Assembly (NCBI GenBank): GCA_964613615.1
Contig: CAZTIB010000129.1
Location: forward strand, 1 to 64,000
Length of the DNA stretch: 64,000 bases
Direction of reading: 5' to 3'
Source of the DNA: J054 sp964613615
GTDB lineage: Bacteria > Pseudomonadota > Gammaproteobacteria > Steroidobacterales > GCA-2729495
A program made the position numbers and the translations under genes. Position 1 is the stretch's first letter, and the number at the start of each line of letters is the position of its first letter. Shown piece by piece: positions 1 to 9,317 of the stretch. The notes under the pieces are model-generated. The model saw nothing but the letters and a program-made list of their open reading frames with translations, made no database searches and was not told the origin of the DNA.

Positions 1-343
1 CCCCAGACTCAGACAAGGGAACTGCGGGTCCCCGCTGCAACGGCGGCTTGCGGCGTTGGTTCCCAAAACTCGTCTGGGGGAACCTCCCACCGCCGCCCCC
101 CCCCCGGTTCGATTGGACGAAGACCTCCCACCCAGACGATGCCCGCCGGCGATCAGTGCCGGCAACAGGGGAACCAGGCAAATCGCTGTAACGGCCGGGT
201 CCGGGCACTTCACCCGCGCGAGTTGCAAACCCAAACCGCGAGCCCTGAATGCTGCGTCGAGCCACAGTTTGCGTGTCTGAGCCCGGGTGAAGTGCCCGGA
301 CCCGGCCGCGGCACCAAGGCCACGCCCGACATCCCAAACGAAG
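1..343. other. Intergenic stretch without a convincing gene
   Basis: I find no coding sequence here. Short reading frames exist on the plus strand, but they are proline/arginine-rich, overlap in several frames and have no ribosome binding site. The stretch holds a perfect 24-bp inverted repeat (listed separately) and an 8-bp inverted pair (bases 1-8 and 72-79). It lies downstream of the cysteine-rich gene that ends at 344, so it may act as a transcript end. Confidence 0.5.
192..308. repeat. Perfect 24-bp inverted repeat with 69-bp spacer
   Basis: Bases 192-215 (starting CGGCCGGGTCCGGGCACTTC) are the exact reverse complement of bases 285-308. The arms could form a long stem enclosing 69 nt. 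It sits in non-coding DNA just after the stop of the gene on the minus strand. It could be a large terminator-like structure or the two halves of a palindromic repeat. The arms differ in sequence from the GGGGACATTC family found later in the window. Confidence 0.7.
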
Positions 344-796
344 CTACTTGAAGAGATCCTCCGCGGCCCCATCCGCATCGTCCCCACCACCGTCGCTGTC
401 ACCGCCCCCAAACAACGCATCCAGCTGGCTCCTGGACCTGCTCTCGGCGGCGGCAAAGCCGGGCTGGTACGCGTCGACGCTCGGTTTGAAATAATCACAG
501 AAGTTAGGTCGCACTTTGTCACGTACCTCTTCCGCATCGTCCTCCCGGCACTGCTTCGGCACCTGGGGGTCGTAGAACCGGCACATGCGGCAAACATGCA
601 GCTGCACCGTGCATTCGGGGCATTCCTCCATACGCCCCAAAGGCAGGCTCAAGCCCGCCAGTGACGCGCCACAGCGGTAACAATTGAGAGTTTGGCCCAC
701 CCACGGACCCCCGTTTCCTGCTACGCTCACATTGTATAACCTCGCAACGGGCATCGGCCTGCTCGTCCGCGGCGAAAACCTGATTATGAGCGACAT
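344..796 (-). CDS. Small cysteine-rich (zinc-ribbon-like) protein
   Basis: I do not recognise a characterised family. The central part contains CYRCG, ECPEC, CRMC and a later FCDYF, so at least seven Cys sit in paired CxxC arrangements, as in zinc-ribbon proteins. The C-terminal third is acidic and Gly/Asp-rich, probably disordered. The conserved-looking core begins near residue 38 (LNCYRCGAS). The N-terminal residues overlap the start of the divergent DUF454 gene, so the true start may be internal, for example a GTG at residue 23 or the ATG at residue 15. No signal peptide or membrane helix is visible, so it is likely cytoplasmic and metal-binding. Function unknown. Confidence 0.6.
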   Translation of the reverse strand: MSLIIRFSPRTSRPMPVARLYNVSVAGNGGPWVGQTLNCYRCGASLAGLSLPLGRMEECPECTVQLHVCRMCRFYDPQVPKQCREDDAEEVRDKVRPNFCDYFKPSVDAYQPGFAAAESRSRSQLDALFGGGDSDGGGDDADGAAEDLFK

Positions 797-1229
797 TCAG
801 ACCCACACGCCGGCCATGAGCCGCACCCGCAGCCTCGCCTGGCAAGGCGCCGGCTGGCTGTTCGTGGGCCTGGGACTGGTGGGGGCGGCACTGCCGATCA
901 TGCCCACCACTTGCTTCATGATCCTGGCGCTGGCCTGCTTTACCCGGGGTTCACCGCGTCTTGCCAACTGGCTGCTGAATCACCCCCGCTTCGGGCCTCC
1001 GCTCCGCGACTGGCAACAGCACCGGGCCATTTCACCGCGCACCAAACGCGTTGCGGCAGCCGCCATTGCGGTGGCCTGGGTGATTGTCCTGGCAACGACC
1101 AGCGGCTGGCTGCTGCCGACCGCGGTGGGTGTCGTGCTGTCCAGCGTTGTCGCCTTCATCTGGACCCGCCCGGACGGTGCTCCAGTGCCCGCCGAACTGC
1201 TGGTCACAGCCGCCGAGGAACGCGGCTGA
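786..1229 (+). CDS. DUF454 (YbaN-like) inner membrane protein
   Basis: A small integral membrane protein of the DUF454/YbaN family, whose biochemical role is unknown. The sequence shows the family pattern: an N-terminal hydrophobic pair with LPIMPTTCFMILA, a loop with HPRFGPPLRDWQQHR and ISPRTKR, then two further hydrophobic segments (about residues 80-125). The length of 147 aa is slightly above the family norm. The ATG at 786 was chosen because upstream in-frame codons overlap the divergent cysteine-rich gene; the ATG at 816 (MSRTRSLAW) is an alternative. The gene ends 2 bp from the convergent NmrA-like gene. Confidence 0.85.
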   Translation: MSDIQTHTPAMSRTRSLAWQGAGWLFVGLGLVGAALPIMPTTCFMILALACFTRGSPRLANWLLNHPRFGPPLRDWQQHRAISPRTKRVAAAAIAVAWVIVLATTSGWLLPTAVGVVLSSVVAFIWTRPDGAPVPAELLVTAAEERG

Positions 1230-1231
1230 AC

Positions 1232-2110
1232 TCAGGCTTCGGCGCGAGCCAGGGCTTCCATTTGTTCTCGAACGCTCCTGGGCGCCCGCCCCGCCGCGTC
1301 GGCATAATCTGATTCAACGTCGAAAGCCCCCTGCGCGATGCACTGGAAGCATCCGGTCAGCATCTTGGCTACCTCTGCACCACGTGCTGCGATGCGCGGG
1401 TCAGCCATGAAGCGGGCGATGTTTTCTTCCACTGTCAACGGCTCATAACGCACATTGAGGTGGAAGACCTCACAAGCAAGTGCAACGAGGTCGGCTTGCG
1501 TGAGATTTTCGCCGACAAGGTTGTAGATACGCCCGTTAGCAGCCTCGTCCGTGGCCAGCTTCGCCGTCGCATAGGCCAGCTCGTCGATCGTCAGGTAACC
1601 GCAGCGCCCATCACCGCCGTTGTTTCTGTAGACACCGGATTCCTGCGCCTTGCGAATGTGCACCAGGTCCAGTTCCAGGTATAGCGCGTTGCGGGCAACG
1701 ACCCACTGCAGGCCCGATGACGCCAGATCGGCTTCTGCCTGCCGGTTGACCTTTTGGGTGGGCGCGAACAGCGTGTCCTGCTCGGCGTCACCGCCAATCA
1801 CGCTGGTGAAGAGCAGCTTGCGTACACCGGCCGCCTTCGCTGCAGCAATCACGTTCCGGTGCAGGGCAATGCGATCGGTGCCCGTCACGACTGGCGCGGA
1901 GATCATCACCACGGTGCTGACGCCGGCCAGTGCCGCAGTCATCTGCGTCGTATCGCCGTAGTCTCCCGCACGTACGTCGATGCCCGCTATGTCGACCGTC
2001 GCGGGTGTACGGGCCACGGCAACCACCTGTGCTGGCCCGACCTGGTCGACCAGGTGGCGCAATATGGCATGGCCCAGGCGGCCGGAGGCGGCGGTAACGG
2101 CAATCATCAA
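1232..2110 (-). CDS. NmrA-like NAD(P)-binding oxidoreductase (QorB-type)
   Basis: An atypical short-chain dehydrogenase of the NmrA/QorB group, which reduces quinones or senses NAD(P) redox state. The N-terminus has the Rossmann motif TAASGRLG (residues 6-13, GxxGxxG-like), followed by ARTP, where the 2'-phosphate of NADP could bind. LLFTSVIGG and the LQWVVARNALYLELDL segment are typical of the family. The length of 292 aa fits. A 6-bp gap separates it from the flavodoxin-like gene upstream on the same strand, which suggests co-transcription of two flavin/nicotinamide redox proteins. The substrate cannot be inferred. Confidence 0.8.
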   Translation of the reverse strand: MMIAVTAASGRLGHAILRHLVDQVGPAQVVAVARTPATVDIAGIDVRAGDYGDTTQMTAALAGVSTVVMISAPVVTGTDRIALHRNVIAAAKAAGVRKLLFTSVIGGDAEQDTLFAPTQKVNRQAEADLASSGLQWVVARNALYLELDLVHIRKAQESGVYRNNGGDGRCGYLTIDELAYATAKLATDEAANGRIYNLVGENLTQADLVALACEVFHLNVRYEPLTVEENIARFMADPRIAARGAEVAKMLTGCFQCIAQGAFDVESDYADAAGRAPRSVREQMEALARAEA

Positions 2111-2116
2111 AGACTC

Positions 2117-2944
2117 TTAGCGGAAAGGTTTGGCATTGCCCTTGCGGATACCACGGCGCATCTTACGGGCAATGTAGCTAGCCATCATGCGCGCCCACGG
2201 GTTGATCGACACGTCCGTGTAGTACTCCTTTTTGAACCAGTCTCTGTCCGTCCAGTAGCGATGATTCACGGAGTCCGGCTGGCTGCGGGCCATGTTCTGC
2301 ATCGCCCGAAAATTCATCAGCGCGCCGAACTTCGGCGACCCCAGCTCACCCCTGTTGATCTCGCGCACAAATATGTCTGCCACTTCGCGCACGCACTCGT
2401 CTACCTTGTCGACGTAGTGCGGCTTTTTCATCTGCGAGCTGGAGACCCCCAGCCGAGTGACCACGTCACAGCCCCAGGCGGTCGCCGTACCCTCCAGAAA
2501 GTCCAGCACCTGGGTGTGGCCGCCGCCTGAAGCCGTCGCTGTGACGACAGCCTTCTTGCCGAAAAAACTCGGCCGGTTGCGCTTGTACATGAAGTACTCG
2601 ACGAAGTTCTTCATCAGCCCGGTGACGGCGAAGGTGTGCACCGGCGCGCCGAGGATCAGGCCGTCTGCCGCGTCCATCTTCGCGGCGATGGGGCCGATGG
2701 TCGCGTATTCCGGACATGATGACTCGCCGACGTTTACACAGGACAGGCAACCGTCGCAGAACGGCACCCCCACCTTTTGCAGGAATACGTACTCGACTTC
2801 CGTGGTTTGTATGGCCTGCATCTGCGACTCGATGCGGGTCATGATTTTCCAGGTCCAGCTGTCCTCGTTGCGAGGCGAACCGACGAAAGCCAGGACTCTC
2901 AGCGGTCGCGTCGGATGGGAGCCACCGTTGGTGGTCGCGTTCAT
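2117..2944 (-). CDS. NADPH-dependent FMN reductase / iron-sulfur flavoprotein-like
   Basis: A flavodoxin-fold protein of the NADPH-dependent FMN reductase family. The phosphate-binding loop GSPRN (residues 22-26), the GAPVHTFAVTGLMKNFVEY segment and GKKAVVTATASGGG bind FMN in this family. A four-Cys cluster, CDGCLSC plus a downstream Cys (C63, C66, C69, C77), resembles the compact motif of iron-sulfur flavoproteins, so a 4Fe-4S cluster is possible. The C-terminal about 80 residues (aromatic- and Lys/Arg-rich) extend beyond the minimal fold. It is probably a cytoplasmic electron-transfer protein and forms a likely operon with the neighbouring NmrA-like and membrane-protein genes. Confidence 0.8.
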   Translation of the reverse strand: MNATTNGGSHPTRPLRVLAFVGSPRNEDSWTWKIMTRIESQMQAIQTTEVEYVFLQKVGVPFCDGCLSCVNVGESSCPEYATIGPIAAKMDAADGLILGAPVHTFAVTGLMKNFVEYFMYKRNRPSFFGKKAVVTATASGGGHTQVLDFLEGTATAWGCDVVTRLGVSSSQMKKPHYVDKVDECVREVADIFVREINRGELGSPKFGALMNFRAMQNMARSQPDSVNHRYWTDRDWFKKEYYTDVSINPWARMMASYIARKMRRGIRKGNAKPFR

Positions 2945-2956
2945 CGCGACATGTTA

Positions 2957-4003
2957 TCAGCGTGGCGCGGGTTCGGCGGTCTCGGGGGACTGTCCCTGGC
3001 GCGGCAGGAACTGAGCGAAACGCTGCAGAGCCCAGACGATGCCAAACATGATCAGCACCCCGACGTACTGAATCAGCGGCACGCGGGCCAGCCCGGCCAG
3101 GTTTTCCGGAAAAAAGGAGTAAAAGCCCGCAATGATCGCGAGCAACGGTAGTGCAATGGCCCACTTGGCCTTCGTAGTCAGGCCCAGCCCATGTAGTTGC
3201 GTGATCAGGAAAATGGCGATGCCGCCGAACAGGAACATCGACCACGGCCCGGTTTGGCCCTGCTGCATGATGTAGTACGCCACCAGCGCCGCGTGAACCA
3301 CGAACAGCACCTCCAGGGACATGGTCCACCAGCGGTTGGTGTGAAAGCGTGTGAAGAACAGGCTCCCCTGCAGCATCAGCAGGAACATGTACGCGAAACC
3401 GGCCAGGTGCCCGGAGGTCAGCTCGATCGGGTGGTACCAGAAGACGTAGATGATGGCCCAGGAGAAGTAGTAACCGTGGTAGCGGCGCACCGCATCGCCG
3501 GCGGTATTCAGAAAGCTGGGGCCCCGGCCGAAGAACAGCCCGCGCCGGCGGTTCTCCATCAGCAGGACCAGCCACAGCATCAGCACCACCGACATCATGG
3601 ACGTGGCTTCGTGCACGTCCTGGGCCAGCCCGTCGTAGAACAGCTTGGTCTGCGCAATGTGCAGCAGGATGAAGCCGGCGTTAATGCCCAGCGCCCACAC
3701 GTTGAACCAGTGCAGGCCAAAGATATAGCGGGGCCGCACATGGCGGGCCTGGGCAATCAGGTACCAGATGGAGACCTGGTGAATCACGTACGGCAACCAG
3801 GCCGACAGCCGCGACAAGGCGTCTGCATCGGCGCGCTGCCAGTAGTACCAGAAGTCGCCGCGGTCGGGGCCAATGTTGACCCCTTCGCTGTAGGGCCCGG
3901 CCACCAGGACCAGCGCAAACAGCGCGGCGCAGCCAGCCAGGCCCCACCAGGCCCGGTAGGGTAAAGGCGCGTCGGCTGTCTCTAATTGTTGGTGTGCTGG
4001 CAT
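2957..4003 (-). CDS. Multi-pass membrane protein of unknown function
   Basis: I do not recognise the family. After a short polar N-terminus the protein has roughly eight to nine hydrophobic helices across about 350 residues, many rich in Trp, Tyr and His (WYLIAQ, LHWFNVWALG, HIAQTKLFYDG, YHPIELTSGHLAGF, TRFHTNRWWT). The repeated His in or near helices would suit heme or quinone contact, but no known motif is present. The start was set at the ATG at 4003, preceded by GGGGCG; an ATG 36 bp further upstream is possible. It lies 12 bp upstream of the flavoprotein gene and may be its membrane partner, by position only. Confidence 0.75.
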   Translation of the reverse strand: MPAHQQLETADAPLPYRAWWGLAGCAALFALVLVAGPYSEGVNIGPDRGDFWYYWQRADADALSRLSAWLPYVIHQVSIWYLIAQARHVRPRYIFGLHWFNVWALGINAGFILLHIAQTKLFYDGLAQDVHEATSMMSVVLMLWLVLLMENRRRGLFFGRGPSFLNTAGDAVRRYHGYYFSWAIIYVFWYHPIELTSGHLAGFAYMFLLMLQGSLFFTRFHTNRWWTMSLEVLFVVHAALVAYYIMQQGQTGPWSMFLFGGIAIFLITQLHGLGLTTKAKWAIALPLLAIIAGFYSFFPENLAGLARVPLIQYVGVLIMFGIVWALQRFAQFLPRQGQSPETAEPAPR

Positions 4004-4316
4004 TAGCGCCCCATTATCCCGGCCGGATCCCCCCGGCATATAAGGGTTTTCGTCAATGACCGGCGCTCGGATGCCGCCGGACAGCCCTCAGGGCAGTTAT
4101 TCGGCCGTCAATTCCCCGCCACTGCCCCCACTTCGGCCAGGGCATGTGCTGCCTGGGCGGGCCGCCGGGCGGATTGGCCGCGCAGTCCTCGAAGTCTTCG
4201 CCGCTGACGCCCCCGAGAATACAGCGCGCTGCAACATAAACCTGTGTGGCTGCGCCCTTGTCAGGCGTCTTGACACCGGGCCTGGCGAATGATGCAGTGG
4301 CCCGGGTTGGCTGCGA

Positions 4317-6161
4317 TCAGTCCCGCAACCTGTGCCACCACCCTGGTATCGCCACGATCCCCAGGACGAGCAAAGACCAATTGATGCTCGCCGTGCCCTG
4401 CTGCAGCAGCAACTGTGCACCGCCGACCAGCCACGCGAATACGCTGACGGCCGCAGCGCCGATGGTCACCAGGGCACGACCCAGCTCGCGCTGCGGCACC
4501 CGGTGGTCGAGTTCGAGACCCCGCGCGGTCCGGGACCAGAATCCCGGCGGGCGCACCCGGTCGTAAAAGCGCATCAGCTGCACCGGTTCCGTGCCGGGCA
4601 TCCACAGTGCCGTGGCAATTACGGCCATCGTCGAGACCCCGGCCATGATCAACAGCCGCAGCCAGTCGGCGTCCACAACCAGCAGCAGCACCGGCGCCAG
4701 TATCAGCGATACGACGATGGCCGCGAGCTCACTGTAGAGATTGATGCGCTCCCACAGCCAGCGCAGTACCAGGACGGCGCCGACCCCGGCACCGAACAGC
4801 AGGGAGGTGCGCCACGCCGCCTGGATCGAGCCGAGATTGACCATGATGATCAGCGCAATCGCCAGCAGCAGCACATTCGACCAGCGCGCGACCCGCACCA
4901 GCTCGTGGGGTGCGGCCTGCCGCCGGCGAATGCCCTCAACCCAGACGGCTTTGTACAGGTCGTTACTCCAGTAGCCCGCTCCCCAGTTCAGGTGGGTGTC
5001 GATGGTGGAGGCAAGCGCCGCAAGCATCGCCGTCAGCATCAGGCCACGCGCGCCCACGGGCAGCAGGCTATCGATGCCGGTGGCGAAAGTGAGCTCCCGG
5101 CCTGCCACGAAGCCGTCCGTGACCGGTTGGGCCGGATCGAAGGGATACAGTACCAGCAACGCCACGCCGATCAGCAGCCACAGCCAGCTGCGCAGGACGA
5201 TCTGGATCAACGTGAACAGCATCGCCGCTATTCGCGCCTGCCGGTCGTCGGCACAAGCCATTGTGCGCTGCGCCAGGTAACCGGTGCCGTCCGCATTGAC
5301 CTGGTAGAACCACTGCAGGCCGACAATAACCAGGAACGGCATTAGCGCATCGGCCGCACCGGGCGTGAAACTCAGCAATTCGCCGGCCCGTTCTGCGCCG
5401 TAGATCGACTCGAGCCTGCCCGGTAAGCCGGTGAGGCCGCCGGCGGCGGATACCGCAAACCAGGCATACACGGCCGTGCCCGTCAGCATCAGCATCAGCT
5501 GCACTACGTCCGTGGCGATCACGGCCCGCAGCCCGCCGGTGGCGGAATACAGGCCGACAAAAGCCAGCATCAGCGCAATGCTGATCAGGTTGTTGAGGGT
5601 CGGCACCGCGACCGACGGACCCAAAATACCAGCGGTGATCTCCAGGCCGGACCATTCGACGGCCGACAGCATCGGGTCGTATACGAGGGCAGGCAACCAC
5701 TCGTGCCACGGCAAGAAAAGTTCGAACAGGCGCGTGGCGGCCACCAGCACGAAAGCAAGAACAATGCAGTTGATGACGGTACCGTAGTAGACGGCTTTCA
5801 GTGCGCGTAACGTCAGCGCCCCGCGGGCGCTGTAGCGCAATTGCGTGAGTTCCGCATCGGTCAGCACGCGCGCCCGGCGCCATGCCGGCCCGAGCAGAAA
5901 GCCCATGAGCAGGAAGGCCAGTGCGTAGATCCACAGCCGCCACAACGCAAACACGCCGCTGGCCGCGATCAACCCGGCCACCAGCAACGGCGTATCGGCC
6001 GCGAACTGGGTCGCAGCCATGCTCATACCGGCGCGCCACCCGCGCACCTTGCGGCCGGCGAGAAAATACTCGTCCAGGCTGCGCGACGCCCGGCGGCGAG
6101 CGGCGAACCCCGCTGCCACGCTGTACAGCACAAAGGCGACGACAATCGCGAGGTCGATCAC
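4317..6161 (-). CDS. Sodium:solute symporter family transporter
   Basis: A secondary transporter of the SSS family. The N-terminal signature is clear: a first helix, then DEYFLAGRKVRGWRAGMSMA and AATQFAADTPLLVAGL. About 13 further hydrophobic segments follow, with the mid-protein stretches NADGTGYLAQR and ASTIDTHLNWGAGYWSNDLY typical of the family. At 614 aa it is longer than the canonical 500-550 because of a C-terminal pair of extra helices after residue 540. The substrate is not predictable. It is flanked by non-coding DNA on one side and a 52-bp gap to the MDR gene on the other. Confidence 0.88.
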   Translation of the reverse strand: MIDLAIVVAFVLYSVAAGFAARRRASRSLDEYFLAGRKVRGWRAGMSMAATQFAADTPLLVAGLIAASGVFALWRLWIYALAFLLMGFLLGPAWRRARVLTDAELTQLRYSARGALTLRALKAVYYGTVINCIVLAFVLVAATRLFELFLPWHEWLPALVYDPMLSAVEWSGLEITAGILGPSVAVPTLNNLISIALMLAFVGLYSATGGLRAVIATDVVQLMLMLTGTAVYAWFAVSAAGGLTGLPGRLESIYGAERAGELLSFTPGAADALMPFLVIVGLQWFYQVNADGTGYLAQRTMACADDRQARIAAMLFTLIQIVLRSWLWLLIGVALLVLYPFDPAQPVTDGFVAGRELTFATGIDSLLPVGARGLMLTAMLAALASTIDTHLNWGAGYWSNDLYKAVWVEGIRRRQAAPHELVRVARWSNVLLLAIALIIMVNLGSIQAAWRTSLLFGAGVGAVLVLRWLWERINLYSELAAIVVSLILAPVLLLVVDADWLRLLIMAGVSTMAVIATALWMPGTEPVQLMRFYDRVRPPGFWSRTARGLELDHRVPQRELGRALVTIGAAAVSVFAWLVGGAQLLLQQGTASINWSLLVLGIVAIPGWWHRLRD

Positions 6162-6213
6162 GAGAGTTGCAGTAGCCGCCGCTGCGGCCGCAGCGTGCGA
6201 GTAGCCACCGCCC

Positions 6214-7221
6214 TCAGACCTTCACCACCAGCTTGCCGAAGTGGGCGCCTGCATGCAGGTCCTTCAGCGCGGTCGGCGCGGCTTCAAACTCATACTCGCG
6301 ATGAATCACCGGACGGATCTCTTGTTCTGCAACGCAGTCCATCATCGCCAGAAAATCGTCGCGGTTACCGACACTCATACCGTGCAGGTTCGCGTTGCGT
6401 TCGATCAGGTCGTAGACGCTGAGGCCCAGCCCGAAGCCTGCCAGGTAACCTACATTAGCGACGTATCCGTTACGGCGCAGGGCCGCCACGGACTGCGGCA
6501 GCGTGCCCTCGCCGCCGGTCTCCACCACGCACTGCACGCCCACACCGTCGGCGAATTCCCGCGCGACCAGCCCCCACTCCGGCGTCTCGCGGTAGTTAAT
6601 CGCGTGATCGGCACCGAGTTCCCTGGCCCGCGCAATCTTCTCATCGCTGCCCGACGTTACGATCACATTCGCCCCGAGAGCCTTCGCAAACTGCAGCGCA
6701 AAAACCGCCACGCCCCCGGTGCCCGTGGTCAGCACCCAGTCACCGGGACCGACGCCGGCCACCTCGGTCAAACAGTTCCAGGCCGTCAGGCCGGCGCAGG
6801 GAAAACATGAGGCTTCGGCTGCCGTCAGGTGCGGCGCTACTCTCACCAGTTGATGCATGCGAAACAGCCCGTACTCCCGGAGAGTGCCGGGTGCCTCAAG
6901 CCCAAGGGACACGTTGCGCTCCGTGGTCAACGCATCGCCGGTCTGCCATTCCGGAAAGAACAACGGACAAACCCGGTCACCGACGGCGAACTCCGTAACG
7001 CCGTCACCCACCGCGGCAATCTCCCCGCCCCCGTCGGAACAAGGCACCAGCGGCAGCGCAGCCGTCGGCGCGAACTCACCGATCACGATCTGGTAGTCCC
7101 GATAATTCACCGACGCGGCGCCGAAGCGCACCAGCACTTCATCAGGCCCGGGCTCCGGGACATCCCGCTCAATGATCACGAGCTGGTCGAGGCCAAAGGC
7201 CGGCAAATGCCACACGCGCAT
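6214..7221 (-). CDS. Zinc-type/quinone-type medium-chain dehydrogenase (MDR)
   Basis: An NAD(P)-dependent alcohol dehydrogenase-like protein. The N-terminal GroES-like domain contains GAASVNYRDYQIV, PLVPCSDGGGEIAAVG and VGDRVCPLFF. The Rossmann domain has the TTGTGGVAVFALQFAKALGA nucleotide-binding turn near residue 165. The catalytic zinc Cys-His set of classic ADHs is not complete (a Cys at PCSDG but no GHE motif), so it may be zinc-free like quinone oxidoreductases. The ATG at 7221 gives 335 aa, the family length; in-frame codons upstream run into the divergent hydrolase gene and are rejected. Confidence 0.85.
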   Translation of the reverse strand: MRVWHLPAFGLDQLVIIERDVPEPGPDEVLVRFGAASVNYRDYQIVIGEFAPTAALPLVPCSDGGGEIAAVGDGVTEFAVGDRVCPLFFPEWQTGDALTTERNVSLGLEAPGTLREYGLFRMHQLVRVAPHLTAAEASCFPCAGLTAWNCLTEVAGVGPGDWVLTTGTGGVAVFALQFAKALGANVIVTSGSDEKIARARELGADHAINYRETPEWGLVAREFADGVGVQCVVETGGEGTLPQSVAALRRNGYVANVGYLAGFGLGLSVYDLIERNANLHGMSVGNRDDFLAMMDCVAEQEIRPVIHREYEFEAAPTALKDLHAGAHFGKLVVKV

Positions 7222-7362
7222 GGGGTTGTTCTCCGTTGCCGTTCCGCTGATGCTAGTCGCAGACCTTACACCCTGCGCCGTTATTGTTGGCGGATGGTGT
7301 ACAGGCCCCGGAGGCAACAGGCTTCTGACAGGGACATCGTCACGCAACGGAGACACCGGGCC

Positions 7363-8112
7363 ATGGGGCGTATCCTGCTGAGAGTTTTTGCCATCCTGGT
7401 GATCTTGCTGATCGCCGGACTGGCCACTTTCTATATCGTCGACGGCCACCCGCTGGCCGAGAGCGCCGGGTATCTCGAGGGCTCGGGCTACATCGCGGAG
7501 GGGCGAAGCGACGGCGGCTGGCTGTTTCAATCCCACACACCAAACGGCCGGGGTCTGCTGATCATGCACGGGGCCCTGATCAAGCCGCAGAGCTATGCGA
7601 AGACCGCTGCCTTCTTTGCCAAACGAGGTTACACGGTGCTGCTGCCCTACGGCGGCGCGACGCGTCTGCCCATCACCGCGCTGGATCGTGCGGGCGATGC
7701 GATCCGCGAGCTCGATCTGACACAGTGGTACAGCATCGGCCATTCCCTGGGTGGTATGGCCAGCCTGGAAGTCATCCAACGGAATCCGGACGTGCCCTTC
7801 GTCGGTGCGGCGCTCTGGGCCACCGGAATTCCGGCGGATTATTCGACCGTCGCCGTCCCCATCTTGTTTCTGTGGGGTGACCACGACGACCTGCTGCCGC
7901 GATCACGTTTCGAAGCCGGCCAGGCGAAACTGCCTGACAGCGTGGAATACGTGACAGTGGCTGGCGCCAACCACAAGGATTTCGCGATGTACGGCCACCA
8001 GTTCCTGGACGGCGAAGGGCAGCTGGGCTGGGCGCAACAGATCGACGACGCGAACCGTGTGACGCTCGCATTCTTTACCCGGCTCAGCGGGGGCATCGGA
8101 CCTGACGAATAA
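7363..8112 (+). CDS. Membrane-anchored alpha/beta hydrolase
   Basis: An alpha/beta-hydrolase-fold protein of 249 aa with an N-terminal hydrophobic helix (residues 4-24) that serves as anchor or signal. The nucleophile elbow is GHSLGG (Ser128), the likely acid is in WGDHDD (about Asp173-175), and the likely catalytic His is in GANHKD (His204). The family with this layout (Abhydrolase_5) includes esterases of unknown substrate. A paralogue with the same architecture lies at 42260. The transcript probably ends at the strong hairpin directly downstream. Confidence 0.85.
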   Translation: MGRILLRVFAILVILLIAGLATFYIVDGHPLAESAGYLEGSGYIAEGRSDGGWLFQSHTPNGRGLLIMHGALIKPQSYAKTAAFFAKRGYTVLLPYGGATRLPITALDRAGDAIRELDLTQWYSIGHSLGGMASLEVIQRNPDVPFVGAALWATGIPADYSTVAVPILFLWGDHDDLLPRSRFEAGQAKLPDSVEYVTVAGANHKDFAMYGHQFLDGEGQLGWAQQIDDANRVTLAFFTRLSGGIGPDE

Positions 8113-8116
8113 AAAA

Positions 8117-8145
8117 GGCCGGGCCCTGCGGGGCCCGGCCTTTAG
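8117..8145. terminator. Bidirectional rho-independent terminator
   Basis: A 10-bp perfect GC stem (GGCCGGGCCC, bases 8117-8126) with a 4-nt loop and its complement (8131-8140) is preceded by A6 and followed by TTTAGT. It lies between the converging ends of the hydrolase and the Rieske oxygenase genes, so it can serve both strands. Confidence 0.9.
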
Positions 8146-8159
8146 TCATGCACGCCGGG

Positions 8160-9317
8160 TCAGGCGCTTTTCAGTTCGGCAATCTCTTCCGGCACGCCGC
8201 GCGCCGGCGCTTCGGCCGGCGCGATCAGCGGCACCGTGTCGAGCACCCAGTTACCAGCTTCGCGCCGCCCGGGTGACGGAATGGCATAGGCCACATCACC
8301 GGCCGTTGCCTTGAGCTTCTTGAAGTCGATGCGCCAGCCCTTGTGGTCCCACTCTTTCAGGTAGTCCCGATAGCGAACCACGGCCGCGTCACCCGGCACG
8401 AGGATTTCCTTGGTGTTGGTGTTCGGCGTGCGAATCGGATTCAGGCCCTCCAGCACGGCGACGTCTTCGTGTACCACCTGGAGCGTGACTTCCTCTATGC
8501 GCGCATCGTGCTTGTCATCCATCAGCCAGTTGCGCATGTTGATGAAGAAGACCTTGGTCAGTCCGTCGTGCACCGGCGCTTCGAACATGTACTGGTGGAA
8601 AGAGTTGGTCGCTGTCAGGTCGATCCACGTGACCAGCTGATTCGGACCCTGGAACCAGGAACCAGCGGCACCGACGCGCTCACCGGTCTTCTGTTCGTTC
8701 AATGCCGTGTCGTGTTCGAGTTTCTCACCAAAGGGCTCGTAGAACTTCGCGCCCCACGGGATGTCGGTGGTGGGCACCGGTTTGCGTTGCTTTTCCGGCG
8801 ACATCATCGGCGCGCCCTGCATCGGGTGCACGAACTCGTTGTGGATGGGGTCCATGCCGTTTTCGATGGACCGCTCGTAGTAGGCCTTCAGCTCGTATAC
8901 GTACAGCTGGGATTTCCACTCGCCGTTGCCGTACTCCTCGATCTCGTACACCGGCGGCCGCTCGTTCTCTGGCAGGTCACCAAGAAAGGCAAACACGATG
9001 CCGTACTTCTCTTCCACCGGGTAGCTGTCGACCTTCGCCCGTGCCGGGGGCTTGATACCTTTCAACGATGGAATCTTGGCGCACTTGCCGTCACCGCCGA
9101 ATTCCCAGCCGTGATAAGCGCAAATAGCATGACCGCCCCGGACCCAGCCCTGCGACAGGGACCCGCCGCGGTGCACGCAGGTGTCGGACAGCACGTGGGC
9201 TGCGCCGTCGTCGTCCCGGAATGATATGAAAGGCAGACCTAACAGCTCTACGCGCAGCGGCTTGTCAGCCGTGATTTCTTCAGCACGCGCGATCGGATAC
9301 CAGAAATTAATGTACAT
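8160..9317 (-). CDS. Rieske [2Fe-2S] non-heme iron oxygenase, alpha subunit
   Basis: A terminal oxygenase of the Rieske family. The cluster ligands are C47-x-H49 and C66-x2-H69 (CVHRGG...CAYHGWEF). The mononuclear iron site is indicated by D156, H159 and H164 in MDPIHNEFVH, with Asp bridging to the Rieske centre of a neighbouring subunit. The N-terminus FWYPIA and the PLRVELLG segment resemble the vanillate demethylase / pheophorbide oxygenase branch. No reductase or ferredoxin gene is adjacent, so electrons must come from elsewhere. The substrate is unknown. A second, divergent Rieske protein lies at 12600. Confidence 0.92.
   Translation of the reverse strand: MYINFWYPIARAEEITADKPLRVELLGLPFISFRDDDGAAHVLSDTCVHRGGSLSQGWVRGGHAICAYHGWEFGGDGKCAKIPSLKGIKPPARAKVDSYPVEEKYGIVFAFLGDLPENERPPVYEIEEYGNGEWKSQLYVYELKAYYERSIENGMDPIHNEFVHPMQGAPMMSPEKQRKPVPTTDIPWGAKFYEPFGEKLEHDTALNEQKTGERVGAAGSWFQGPNQLVTWIDLTATNSFHQYMFEAPVHDGLTKVFFINMRNWLMDDKHDARIEEVTLQVVHEDVAVLEGLNPIRTPNTNTKEILVPGDAAVVRYRDYLKEWDHKGWRIDFKKLKATAGDVAYAIPSPGRREAGNWVLDTVPLIAPAEAPARGVPEEIAELKSA

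Noticed and set aside
7222..7884. N-terminal extension of the MDR dehydrogenase
   Set aside because: It would overlap the divergent hydrolase gene, whose catalytic motifs are clear; the ATG at 7221 gives the normal length.
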